DNA of 64,000 bases from Sphingobium sp. EP60837 (GTDB lineage Bacteria > Pseudomonadota > Alphaproteobacteria > Sphingomonadales > Sphingomonadaceae), in assembly GCF_001658005.1 (NCBI RefSeq), contig NZ_CP015987.1:674001-738000 (forward strand). Reading direction: 5' to 3'. The notes beneath the pieces were generated by a model. That model searched no databases and was not told the origin of the DNA. It worked only from the letters and a program-made list of their open reading frames with translations. This document shows positions 1-8,018 of this stretch, piece by piece; positions within the stretch are counted from its first letter, which is position 1; each line of letters starts with the position of its first letter. Made by a program: the position numbers and the translations under genes.

Positions 1-740
1 GCTGTCAGCGCCGCTATCTCACGGACGCGGCCTACGCGTGAGACGGTCTGGTGAACGATATGCTCCATCGCCCAGGCTTCGGCCTGCTTCGCTGCGTCGG
101 GGCCGCTCCAGCCTTTTTCAGCCGCGATCTGCTCGAACCACTCATCCACCGACGGCGTCGCGATCATGCCCGGACTCACCGTGTTCGCCGTGACGCCGCT
201 ATTTGCGAACGCCTTGGAAAGTCCGACCGTCAGGTTGATGATCGCGGCCTTGGACGCCGCATAATGCGGGACAGCGGAGCTGGGCGAATTGGCGGCGGAG
301 GACGCGAACTGGATCAACCGGCCCCAGCCCCGTTCCTTCATCGCGGGCGCAAGGCGGTGGATCATGCGCAGCGTCGCGATGGTATTTTTCTGGTAGGTAT
401 CCGCCCAATCCTGGGCGGACGCGCTCATCCAGTCCGCAGCGCCGTCGCCACCTGATCGGCCACCGGCATTGTTCACCAATATGTCGATGCCGCCAAAGGC
501 GGCAAGCGCCGCAGCCGCGACGGCGTCAGCCCCCACGTCGCTCGAAAGGTCGCCGATCGCCACTGCGGCAGTCCCGCCGCCGTCCCGAATGGCGCGAGCG
601 ACGGCCTCTGCCCGGCCTTCATGACGGCCATGGACGACGACCAGCGCACCCTCCTGCGCCAGTTCGGCCGCGATGCCCGCGCCGATGCCGGAACTCGATC
701 CGGTCACCAGCGCGCGCTTTCCCGTCAGTTGCAGGTCCAT
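1..740 (-). CDS. SDR family oxidoreductase, C-terminus beyond the window edge
   Basis: A short-chain dehydrogenase/reductase, presumably NAD(P)-dependent oxidation or reduction of a hydroxyl or keto group. The N-terminus shows the TGSSSGIG cofactor loop, then the NNAGG motif, an active-site Ser in 'FASSAA', and the catalytic YAASK (Tyr-x3-Lys). The frame stays open to base 1, ending in the 'SRVGRVREIAAL' segment that normally lies about 40 residues before an SDR C-terminus, so little is missing. The ATG at 740 follows AGGA with good spacing. It is the last visible gene of a minus-strand run, 43 bases after the PhyH-type gene. The substrate cannot be predicted. Confidence 0.9.
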   Translation of the reverse strand, partial: MDLQLTGKRALVTGSSSGIGAGIAAELAQEGALVVVHGRHEGRAEAVARAIRDGGGTAAVAIGDLSSDVGADAVAAAALAAFGGIDILVNNAGGRSGGDGAADWMSASAQDWADTYQKNTIATLRMIHRLAPAMKERGWGRLIQFASSAANSPSSAVPHYAASKAAIINLTVGLSKAFANSGVTANTVSPGMIATPSVDEWFEQIAAEKGWSGPDAAKQAEAWAMEHIVHQTVSRVGRVREIAALT

Positions 741-783
741 GCCGGTCCTGCGACATGATCAGACATTCCTGTGCTCTGCACCC

Positions 784-1713
784 TCACCACTCCATTTCGG
801 GCGGCACGACCAGTTCCTTCACGGCCTCGGGCGCGTAGGTCCAAGGCTCGTCGAATCCCACCGAGACCGAGCTATAGCCCATCAACTGGCGCAGCACCTT
901 GGAAGAACCCTTCATCACTTCGGGATTGGTCGTCATCGGGAAGTTGATCATCGGCTTCCACCAGGGCGGGCAGTAGCCGATGATGACTCCTGCACGTTCC
1001 AGATTGGACGAGACATTGGCCCCGGTGCCGTGCAGCAGCAGGTCGGTATAGATCAGCACTGACCCGGCGGGGGCTTCGGCGGGGACCGATTCATATTGCA
1101 CGGTCCAGGATTGCGGTTCGGTATCGCGATGACTGCCCGGCACCACGCGGGTCGCGCCATTTTCCTCGACGAAGTCATCCAGGCACCAGATGAAGCGGGT
1201 CTGCGCCGCCCCGGCGACCAGAGGCACGGCGCCGCTGCGGTCGCGATGGATGCCTTGCTGAGCGCTGCCGGGCCGCGTGACGTTCGCGCCATAGCTGTGC
1301 ACTAGATAGGATTCGTTCAGCGTCTGCGGCCCCAACAATTCCTTGGTGATCTGCAACGGCAGTTCATGTTCTAGAATGTCGCGGAAGAACGCATGGCGGT
1401 TTACCAGCTGCGACCCGGACATGCGGCGGTTAAGGTCGTCATTGTCGGTATAGAAACGGCGTACCCGCTCCTCGTCGATGGCTTCATCGCGCGCGATCTC
1501 CGCAGCCAGGAAGTCCCGCATCTCGCGCGCCTTTGCCTTGGTGAACACCTCTGCTGCGATGGCGTAACCGGCACGATCCAGGTCCGCCCTGATCTGGTCC
1601 CGGTCGGTGGTAGGCTTAGGCAACGGACCATCAAATTCGAGCGGCTTTACAGGGCGCGTATCACCGCCGCCCATGTCTTTTGTCACCTGCTTCTTTGCGT
1701 TTCCCACTGCCAT
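784..1713 (-). CDS. Phytanoyl-CoA dioxygenase (PhyH) family protein
   Basis: A putative Fe(II)/2-oxoglutarate oxygenase that would hydroxylate an acyl-CoA or lipophilic substrate. The iron triad is visible: His156-x-Asp158 in 'GIHRDRSG', distal His228 in 'LLLHGTG', and a 2-oxoglutarate-binding Arg240 twelve residues later. Length is about 309 aa, usual for the family. I place the start at the ATG at 1713 because GGAG at 1723-1720 lies 6 bases upstream; an in-frame GTG at 1737 and ATG at 1719 are badly spaced. It follows the NAD(P)-binding gene in the minus-strand operon. In PhyH the reaction is alpha-hydroxylation of a branched acyl-CoA; the substrate here is unknown. Confidence 0.85.
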   Translation of the reverse strand: MAVGNAKKQVTKDMGGGDTRPVKPLEFDGPLPKPTTDRDQIRADLDRAGYAIAAEVFTKAKAREMRDFLAAEIARDEAIDEERVRRFYTDNDDLNRRMSGSQLVNRHAFFRDILEHELPLQITKELLGPQTLNESYLVHSYGANVTRPGSAQQGIHRDRSGAVPLVAGAAQTRFIWCLDDFVEENGATRVVPGSHRDTEPQSWTVQYESVPAEAPAGSVLIYTDLLLHGTGANVSSNLERAGVIIGYCPPWWKPMINFPMTTNPEVMKGSSKVLRQLMGYSSVSVGFDEPWTYAPEAVKELVVPPEMEW

Positions 1714-1738
1714 GTCCATCTCCTGTTTCAATTTCACG

Positions 1739-1754
1739 CGGGGCCGCTGCCCCG
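1739..1754 (-). other. GC hairpin between NAD(P)-binding and PhyH genes
   Basis: Six-base arms CGGGGC / GCCCCG with a 4-base loop, just after the stop codon of the upstream gene and before the ribosome-binding site of the PhyH gene. It has no T-tract, so it may act as an RNA-stability or attenuation element rather than a terminator. Confidence 0.35.
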
Positions 1755-1763
1755 ATGATTGTT

Positions 1764-2492
1764 TCAGCCTGCCGGCAGTCGGCCGACGTCCGCGCCATCG
1801 CGCGACCAGCGCCGCGCCCGGTCTAGCGCTTCCTGCCGCTTTGCTTCTACCGCATCATGCCGTGCCTGTGCGAGCGCGGCTGTTGCTTTGGCCGTCGGCA
1901 CATGCGTGCAAAAAACCGGCATGCCGGGCTGCTGCCGCCACGACTGAGCGAGCGGCCCGGCATCGATGCCATCGAAGCCGATCAGGTCCGCCAAGGCGAC
2001 CGCCCGCGCCTTCGCCGCCACGTCATCACCTGCGACCGGCAGGCAGATGCGGTCTGGCGCGCCAGGGGGCCGGTGCGCGTCGGCGATGCGGCCTGCATGG
2101 ATGGTGTTGAACATCTTGATCACCGGACGGCCGATCTGCTGTTCGACCCACTGGCTGTCCGGCATCCCCGCATCGATCTCTGCGATCGTTCCGTCGCGGA
2201 GCCGGGGATAATAATTGCCCGCGTCTAGTACCACCGTCTCCGTACTGGTGCGCGCGAACAGCCGGGGCGGCAGCTTCGCGACGGCATGCTGCGGAATAGC
2301 GATCAGCACGAAGTCCGCCGCGCCTGCCGCATCCTCCAGCGTTCCCGGCGTGATGCCCAGCCGCCGCGCATGGTCGGTGAGCGAAGACGGCTCGCGCGAA
2401 TTGGCCATGACAACGTCGTAGCCAATCGCCTTCAGCCGTCCCGCAACGGCGCTGCCGATATTGCCCGATCCGATGATCACAGCCCGCGGCAT
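1764..2492 (-). CDS. NAD(P)-binding reductase of the F420-reductase/KARI-like fold
   Basis: A Rossmann-fold protein of about 242 aa. The N-terminus 'VIIGSGNIGSAVAGRL' is a GxGxxG dinucleotide-binding loop. It is followed by 'ANSREP', where the pattern usually contacts the NADP phosphate, and a later 'IKMFNTIHAG'-type segment seen in NADPH-dependent F420 reductase-like proteins. The ATG at 2492 is used because the loop begins five residues later and the longer frame would run into the upstream gene. It starts 7 bases after the MFS stop, so the two are probably cotranscribed. In sphingomonads it more likely uses an ordinary NADP-linked substrate than F420; that is inference. Confidence 0.7.
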   Translation of the reverse strand: MPRAVIIGSGNIGSAVAGRLKAIGYDVVMANSREPSSLTDHARRLGITPGTLEDAAGAADFVLIAIPQHAVAKLPPRLFARTSTETVVLDAGNYYPRLRDGTIAEIDAGMPDSQWVEQQIGRPVIKMFNTIHAGRIADAHRPPGAPDRICLPVAGDDVAAKARAVALADLIGFDGIDAGPLAQSWRQQPGMPVFCTHVPTAKATAALAQARHDAVEAKRQEALDRARRWSRDGADVGRLPAG

Positions 2493-2499
2493 GACGATC

Positions 2500-3864
2500 T
2501 CAGGCTCCCGTACCCGCCGCTGCCGCTTCCCGCCGGAGCAAGCGCGCCGCCAACGCCCAATGCCATGCACCCAACGGGAACAGCACCGTGATGCTCATCA
2601 TCGCGTCGCGCAGCCCCATGGCCGCGTTGTCGCCCCGCAGCTGCGCGAACCAGTCGCTCAGCAAACCCGTCATCAGCGGCCCCATCGACACGCCGATCAG
2701 GTTGGCGGCGACGATATAGACTGCGCTCGCCCGCGCACGCATAGCGACGGGCGCCAGGCTTTGCGTCAGCGCGATCGACGGCGCGGTCCACAGCGCGCCC
2801 AGGATGATGGCAGGGATCAGCATCAGCAGCGCGCTCTGCCCACTCCCCATCAGCAGCGCGACGATGTAGAGCGGCCCACACAGCAGAACGCCCGCGATCG
2901 GCAACCATAGGGCCATATGCAGGCCCGACCGGCTGAGGCGCGTCCCCTGCCATCCGCCCGCCCATGTGCCGAGCGCGCCGCACAAGCCGGAGAGCAGCCC
3001 TAGGCTAAGGCCGACCTGCGCCAGGTTCATGCCATGATTGCGGATGAGGAAGGATGGCATCCACGCGGATATGCCCGTCTGCGCGAAGGCGATGGCGGCG
3101 CTGCCCGCGATCACATGCACGAAGGCGCGTCGCCGGCCGAGTATACGCAGCCCCTGGAGGAAGTTCGCAGGCGGCTGATCCTCGCGCCTGTCATGGTGCG
3201 TCTCTTCTGTGCCGCCGCGCGCCGGTTCGCGCGCGACAAGCGGAAAGATGATGGCCATCACTATGCCCGGCAGACCCGCGAGCAGCAGCGCTGTGCGCCA
3301 GTCGGTCGCCTGCGCCACGACGCCGCCGATCGACAGGCCAGCCATTACCCCGACAGGCACGCCGATCGCGAACAGGCCCGCCGCCGCAGGTCGCTCGCGG
3401 GGCGGATAAAGATCGGAAATCAGCGAATGGGCGGCAGGCGCAAAGCCCGCTTCGGCTAGGCCGACGCCCATGCGCGCACCGAAGAACTGGGTGAAGCTGC
3501 GCGTCAGGCCGCACAGCGCCGTCATGACGCTCCAGCTCGCCGTGAACAGTGCGATCAGCCGCACCCGGTTGACGCCGCGATCGATGACATGGGCGATCGG
3601 AATTCCCATCGCCGTATAGAAGAGCCCGAACGCCCCGCCCGTCAGCAGGCCCAGCTCCCAATCCGCCAGCCGGAAATCGGCCTTGATCGGCTCCTGCAGG
3701 ATGATGACGATCTGCCGGTCGAGATAATTGAGGCTGTAGATGAAGGCGAGCATCAGCAGCATCGCGGTGCGCCGGCGCTTCATCGATCCGTCGACTGCGG
3801 CGGGGCCATCGGCCGCCACGGCTGGAAAGGCATCGGGCGCCGTCAGCGGAACTTGATTTGTCAT
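2500..3864 (-). CDS. MFS transporter, spinster-like/organic acid type
   Basis: A twelve-helix major facilitator of about 454 aa in the inner membrane, probably carrying an organic acid or hydrophobic catabolic substrate by proton coupling. The N-terminal 'SLNYLDRQI' (first helix with Asp-Arg), 'GARMGVGLAEAG' in helix 4 and 'LYPPRER' after it are shared with the MFS gene at 60709. The ATG at 3864 follows AAAGGAG with 4-5 base spacing; the longer frame adds 31 residues with no membrane or conserved features. It lies in the operon between the fused acyl-CoA dehydrogenase and the NAD(P)-binding gene, which points to import of the operon's substrate. Confidence 0.88.
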   Translation of the reverse strand: MTNQVPLTAPDAFPAVAADGPAAVDGSMKRRRTAMLLMLAFIYSLNYLDRQIVIILQEPIKADFRLADWELGLLTGGAFGLFYTAMGIPIAHVIDRGVNRVRLIALFTASWSVMTALCGLTRSFTQFFGARMGVGLAEAGFAPAAHSLISDLYPPRERPAAAGLFAIGVPVGVMAGLSIGGVVAQATDWRTALLLAGLPGIVMAIIFPLVAREPARGGTEETHHDRREDQPPANFLQGLRILGRRRAFVHVIAGSAAIAFAQTGISAWMPSFLIRNHGMNLAQVGLSLGLLSGLCGALGTWAGGWQGTRLSRSGLHMALWLPIAGVLLCGPLYIVALLMGSGQSALLMLIPAIILGALWTAPSIALTQSLAPVAMRARASAVYIVAANLIGVSMGPLMTGLLSDWFAQLRGDNAAMGLRDAMMSITVLFPLGAWHWALAARLLRREAAAAGTGA

Positions 3865-3972
3865 CGCTCTCCTTTGCCGAATCCTGTCCCGCGCATCGCC
3901 GAGCAGGATCGGCCGCTGGCCCGCAGGATCAATGTGTGCGAGCAACTTTCCGCGCATATGGAAGCCTGCGCC

Positions 3973-6060
3973 TTACGCTCGTGGGAGGCCCAGATGATGC
4001 TGCGCGATGATCCCGCGATGCACTTCGCTGGTGCCGCCATAGATGGTCTGGCCGATCGACTGGCGATAGGATTCCTCGATCTTCGCCAGCGCAGGCGTTT
4101 CATGCCGTAGCGTGCCCGGCGCTGCCAGAGCCGCCAGGTCGCCCGCATCCTCCATGTAGATTTCGGTCGCGAACATCTTCGCCATCGGTCCGATCGAGCG
4201 GTTCATTCGCCCTGCCTCGATCGCCCATGTGACGCGGCGGCACATCAGGTCCGCGATCTCCATATGCGTTCGCGCGCGCGCTAGCCGCGCCCGCACCGCC
4301 GCCTTGTCGATGGGGCGCACACCCTTCGCATCGGCGTTGCTCGCCCAATCCACCGCCGCCTGCATCAGGCTGTGATGATAGATATGATAGCCTTCGCCGC
4401 CATGCTCGATCTCCATTGCCGCTGCCATGACCTTCAGGCCGCCATTGACCTCGCCCAGCCGGTAACGGTCCGGCACCCGCACCTCGTCGTAAAAAGTGAT
4501 GTTGGTCCGTTCGTCCTGCAGCGTATCGACGGGCTGGGTGGTGATGCCGGGCAGGTCCATGGGAAAGAAGAAGATCGTGATTCCCTTATGCTTGGGCGCG
4601 TCCGGATCGGTGCGCGCCAGCATCAGGATATAATCGGAGATATGCGCTCCGGTCGTAAACATCTTCTGCCCGGTGATGATCCAGTCATCGCCATCGCGAA
4701 CGGCGCGCGTGCGCGCCGCATACATGTCCGATCCCGAACCCGGCTCGGTGAAGCCCAGGCAGCCAAGCGCCGATCCGTCGGCCAGGCGCGGCAATATCTC
4801 CGCCTTCATTTCGGGCGATCCAAACTTCATAGTCATGCGTGCGCCCATATTGGTGCAGCCGATCGGGATGCGGGAAATGCCGAACTCCTCGAACACGCGG
4901 CCCAGGGCGGTGACTTCCGTCGGGCTGCGATCCTGCCCGCCCCACTCCTTCGGCCAATCCGGGTAGGCGAGGCCCGCTGCCGCCAGTTTGCGGTGCAGCT
5001 CAGGGATATGGCCGTCCGTCGAAGCCCTTGCCTGCTCCCGCACTTCAGGCGTCACAGCGGTTTCCAGGAAGCGTCGAACCTCTGCGGCGAAGGCCTCTTC
5101 GCCGGGCGTAAAGCCCATCTCCACGCCGGTTTCGCCAGCATCGGGCAAAGCGGCCCGCGCCCCCGCCCACAGCCGATCGCCCGCCACGACAAGCCGATCC
5201 TCCGGATCGCCCTCCGCCAGCGCCACCCGGTCGATCGCCAGGAAGTGGAGGTGGATGTCATATTCGTCAGACAGGCCATAGCCTCCGAAAGTACGCAAAG
5301 CGCGTCGCACGGCCGAGCGCGCGGTCGTCGCGGTCCACCAGCTGGTCATGGCGGACAGGGCCCCAGCATCCGCCTGTCCTTGGGAAATGCCCCAGATGCT
5401 GCGCCACAGCAGTAACCGGCCGCCTTCCATGTCCGTGATGGAGTCGGCCAGGGGGAAGGCCACGCCCTGGAACGCGCCGATCGGCTGGTCGAACTGCTTG
5501 CGTTCGGTGGCATAGGCAGAGGCCATTTCGATCGCTCGCGTGCCCGCGCCGACCAGCCAAGCCGATCGCAGCAACGCGCGTTCGATCAGCGCCGCCTCGA
5601 AAAACTGCCTCGCCGCATTGCCGCTGCCGATCAGCTGCTTCTTGCCATCCGGCCGAACGGCATGGAGTGCGTCGTCGTCCCAGATCAGCTGAGCGCATCC
5701 TAGCTGCGGGTCAAAGCTGATCGGTGCGCTCAGCGATTCTTCAAGCAGCTCGGCCGCCGCTTGGCCCTCCAGCGCCCCCAGCAGGCCGCATGCGGCGATC
5801 CCGTCCGCGATGGGAATGGGGGCCGCGCCCCGGCCCGCCGCCTCACAGATCAGCGCGGCTTCCATCAGGCCCATGCCCAGGCCGCCCTTGCCCTCGGGCG
5901 CGCGCATCGCCACAAAGCCCATGTCAGCCGCTTCGCGCCAGAGCGCCGCGTCGGCCCCGCCCCTGGACGCTCGCGCGGCATTCACCACCTCTTCCCGATC
6001 GAAAAAGCGGAGCGCCGCTTCCTGCATCATCACCTGCTGTTCGTTCAGTTCGAGGTCCAT
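3973..6060 (-). CDS. Fused two-domain acyl-CoA dehydrogenase (FadE34-like architecture)
   Basis: A 695-residue protein made of two acyl-CoA dehydrogenase halves. The first (about 1-300) is short and keeps the 'RKQFDQPIGAFQ' and 'FGGYGLSDEY' elements. The second (about 310-695) is a full domain with 'FTEPGSGSD', 'FTTGAH' and a C-terminal 'YGGTSEVHRGI' flavin/acyl-binding segment in which the usual Glu of YEGT is Gly. Fusions of about 700 aa are known from mycobacterial FadE34, where a single chain mimics the alpha2beta2 enzymes that dehydrogenate steroid side-chain CoA esters. I infer a bulky polycyclic or branched acyl-CoA substrate. First gene of the minus operon, divergent from two crotonases. 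Confidence 0.88.
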   Translation of the reverse strand: MDLELNEQQVMMQEAALRFFDREEVVNAARASRGGADAALWREAADMGFVAMRAPEGKGGLGMGLMEAALICEAAGRGAAPIPIADGIAACGLLGALEGQAAAELLEESLSAPISFDPQLGCAQLIWDDDALHAVRPDGKKQLIGSGNAARQFFEAALIERALLRSAWLVGAGTRAIEMASAYATERKQFDQPIGAFQGVAFPLADSITDMEGGRLLLWRSIWGISQGQADAGALSAMTSWWTATTARSAVRRALRTFGGYGLSDEYDIHLHFLAIDRVALAEGDPEDRLVVAGDRLWAGARAALPDAGETGVEMGFTPGEEAFAAEVRRFLETAVTPEVREQARASTDGHIPELHRKLAAAGLAYPDWPKEWGGQDRSPTEVTALGRVFEEFGISRIPIGCTNMGARMTMKFGSPEMKAEILPRLADGSALGCLGFTEPGSGSDMYAARTRAVRDGDDWIITGQKMFTTGAHISDYILMLARTDPDAPKHKGITIFFFPMDLPGITTQPVDTLQDERTNITFYDEVRVPDRYRLGEVNGGLKVMAAAMEIEHGGEGYHIYHHSLMQAAVDWASNADAKGVRPIDKAAVRARLARARTHMEIADLMCRRVTWAIEAGRMNRSIGPMAKMFATEIYMEDAGDLAALAAPGTLRHETPALAKIEESYRQSIGQTIYGGTSEVHRGIIAQHHLGLPRA

Positions 6061-6134
6061 CTATATTTCCACCTTGTTCGCGCTCCCATGCTTGGCCATC
6101 CTGCAGGTAGCGATGTCAATTTGGCGGCGCAGTG

Positions 6135-6152
6135 CTTCCGGTCACGCGGAAG
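6135..6152. promoter_or_regulatory. Inverted repeat in the divergent promoter region
   Basis: CTTCCG and CGGAAG arms separated by 6 bases, between the fused acyl-CoA dehydrogenase (start 6060, minus) and the crotonase (start 6218, plus). Its position makes it a candidate operator for both directions. No regulator is linked to it directly. Confidence 0.35.
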
Positions 6153-6217
6153 GGCGGGGGTAACGGATGTCCGCCGCGCGGATTGCGCGCAACCAGCGGT
6201 GCAGGAGACTTTATCTA

Positions 6218-7033
6218 ATGGCACAATTTATCCGTTATGCGGTCGAGGACCGCGTCGCCACGATCACGCTGGATCGCGCCGACCGGGCGAACGCGCAGAA
6301 TGAACCCTTCCTGCATCAGCTGAACGAAGCATGGGAGAAAGCGGCCGAGGACGAGTCCGTCCGCGTCATCCTGCTGCGCGCAGAGGGCAAGCATTTCTCC
6401 GCCGGTCATGACGTCAGTCCGGAAGCCTTTCGGGACGGGTCCTTCAACCGAATCCGCGAAACGATACCCGAACGCGGCCTGCTCGGCATCCATGAATGGG
6501 AAGCAAAATATTATCTCGGTTATTCAAAGCGCTGGCGCGACATTCCCAAGCCCTCGATAGCGGCGGTGCAGGGCGCGTGCATCGCGGGCGGCCTGTTGCT
6601 CGCCTGGCCGTGCGATCTCATCATCGCGGCGGACGATGCACGCTTTTCCGATCCGGTCGTGCTGATGGGCATCGGCGGCGTCGAATATCATGGTCACACA
6701 TGGGAACTTGGCCCGCGCAAGGCGAAGGAGATGCTCTTCACCGCTAAGCCGATCAGCGCGATTGAGGCGGAACGGCGCGGCATGGTGAACCGGGTCGTGC
6801 CGCGCGCCGACCTGGATGCAGAGGCGCTCGCGCTCGCCCGCGAAATCGCGCAGATGCACCCCCATGCGCTCGCCATGGCCAAGCGCGCCGTCAACCAGAC
6901 GCTGGACATCATGGGTCAGAGCGCGGCGTTGCAAAGCTGCTTCGACATTCATCAACTCGGCCATGCGTCCGCTTATGGCCAGACTGGCGAGTTCATCGTG
7001 GCCGGCATGGACAAGGTGAAGTCGCACGCATGA
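6218..7033 (+). CDS. Enoyl-CoA hydratase/isomerase (crotonase) family, atypical active site
   Basis: A 271-aa crotonase. The oxyanion-hole loops are present: 'HFSAGHD' (residues 59-65) and 'GACIAGGLLL'. The stretch that normally carries the two catalytic glutamates reads 'DPVVLMGIGGVEYHGHTWE', so the first Glu of the FGxPE motif is replaced by Val and the second region is rearranged. It may therefore catalyse another crotonase reaction (isomerisation, retro-aldol or C-C hydrolysis) rather than simple hydration. The ATG at 6218 follows CAGGAGA; an upstream ATG at 6167 has no support. It overlaps the next crotonase by 4 bases (ATGA), so the two are translationally coupled. Confidence 0.88.
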   Translation: MAQFIRYAVEDRVATITLDRADRANAQNEPFLHQLNEAWEKAAEDESVRVILLRAEGKHFSAGHDVSPEAFRDGSFNRIRETIPERGLLGIHEWEAKYYLGYSKRWRDIPKPSIAAVQGACIAGGLLLAWPCDLIIAADDARFSDPVVLMGIGGVEYHGHTWELGPRKAKEMLFTAKPISAIEAERRGMVNRVVPRADLDAEALALAREIAQMHPHALAMAKRAVNQTLDIMGQSAALQSCFDIHQLGHASAYGQTGEFIVAGMDKVKSHA

Positions 7034-7821
7034 GCATCCTGACGCAAATTGGGGATGGCGTTGCGACGCTGACGCTGAACCGGCCGGATCGCCTCAACGC
7101 CGTCACGGAAGCCATGCTGGACGAAATCGCGCTGACGCTGCGCGCCTGGTCGACTGATCCGTCGATCCGCTGCGTCGTGCTTGCCGGGGCAGGGCGGGGC
7201 TTTTGCGCCGGTTATGACCTGTCGGGCGACGGCAAGGAGGAACGGGCGGAGCCGATGCGTCCGGACGAGGCGGCCGCGCGCATGACGCTGCATGCCGAAA
7301 TCCCGCTGTTGCTCCACCGCATGCCAAAGCCCACCATCGCCTGCATCCGTGGGCCGGTGGCGGGCAGCGGGCTGGTCATGGCGGCTGCCTGCGACCTGCG
7401 CGTCGCGTCGCGGACGGCGAAGTTCAAGCTCGCCTTCGCCAGCGCCGGACGCTGCGGCGATCCGGGCGGCAGCTTCTTCCTGACTCAATTGCTCGGCGCA
7501 GCGAAAGCACGCGAGATGTTCCTTCTCGACGACCCGATGACCGGCGAAGAAGCGCTGGCCGCAGGGCTCATCACCCACCTTACCGACGATGAGGCACTGG
7601 ATGCCGAATGCGCGACCCTTGCAGCCAAGCTGGCAAGCGGACCAACTGCCGCCTACGCCGCGATGAAACGCAACCTCAACGCCGCGGCGGCTGGCACGCT
7701 CGACGAAACCATGGCGCAGGAAGCGGTCGCTAACGCCCAGATCAGCCTGCTGACCCACGACGCCAGCGAAGCAGGCAAAGCCTTCATGGAACGCCGCCCG
7801 CCGCGCTTCCTGGGTTATTAA
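7030..7821 (+). CDS. Enoyl-CoA hydratase/isomerase (crotonase) family
   Basis: A 263-aa crotonase that starts inside the stop codon of the previous crotonase. It shows 'GFCAGYDLSGD' and 'GPVAGSGLVMAAACDL' oxyanion-hole loops and the C-terminal 'FMERRPPRF' tail seen in many hydratases of this group. At the catalytic-glutamate region it has 'FASAGRCGDPGGSFFL' with no obvious Glu pair, so hydratase activity is not assured. The tandem arrangement suggests successive steps or a hetero-oligomer. The two genes face away from the FadE34-like operon and probably share its inducer. Confidence 0.88.
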   Translation: MSILTQIGDGVATLTLNRPDRLNAVTEAMLDEIALTLRAWSTDPSIRCVVLAGAGRGFCAGYDLSGDGKEERAEPMRPDEAAARMTLHAEIPLLLHRMPKPTIACIRGPVAGSGLVMAAACDLRVASRTAKFKLAFASAGRCGDPGGSFFLTQLLGAAKAREMFLLDDPMTGEEALAAGLITHLTDDEALDAECATLAAKLASGPTAAYAAMKRNLNAAAAGTLDETMAQEAVANAQISLLTHDASEAGKAFMERRPPRFLGY

Positions 7822-7844
7822 GCGCGTTTATTCTAACCTCCGTT

Positions 7845-7891
7845 CGCCCTGTTTGGCTGAGCCACTTGTCTCAGCCAAATGTCGAAGGGCG
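7845..7891. repeat. REP-like nested palindrome
   Basis: Outer arms CGCCCT / AGGGCG enclose a perfect 10-base inverted repeat TTTGGCTGAG / CTCAGCCAAA with an 8-base loop. The flanking 'GTTCGCCCTG' and 'TGTCGAAGGGCG' match the style of palindromes scattered through sphingomonad genomes and recur at 40909-41014. It lies just after the second crotonase and could stabilise or terminate its transcript. Confidence 0.65.
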
Positions 7892-7898
7892 CTTCTCT

Positions 7899-7923
7899 CC
7901 TGTTCCGCCATTGTGGAAACAGG
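7899..7923. promoter_or_regulatory. Imperfect inverted repeat, candidate IclR box
   Basis: CCTGTTCCGCCA and TGTGGAAACAGG around one central base, 9 of 12 pairs matching. The TTCC...GGAA core resembles known IclR-family operators. It lies about 95 bases upstream of the BVMO at 8019, whose operon encodes an IclR protein. Confidence 0.35.
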
Positions 7924-8018
7924 CCAAATCTATGCCGAGCACCATTAAAAATTCGATATTGCAAAAAACAACAAAGGCCGCGACTCTTCTCACGTCGCGC
8001 TCAATCATGGAGTAACTG

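Noticed and set aside
4372..5415. Plus-strand frame of 347 codons opposite the fused acyl-CoA dehydrogenase
   Set aside because: Antisense shadow; the minus-strand frame has both ACAD domains.
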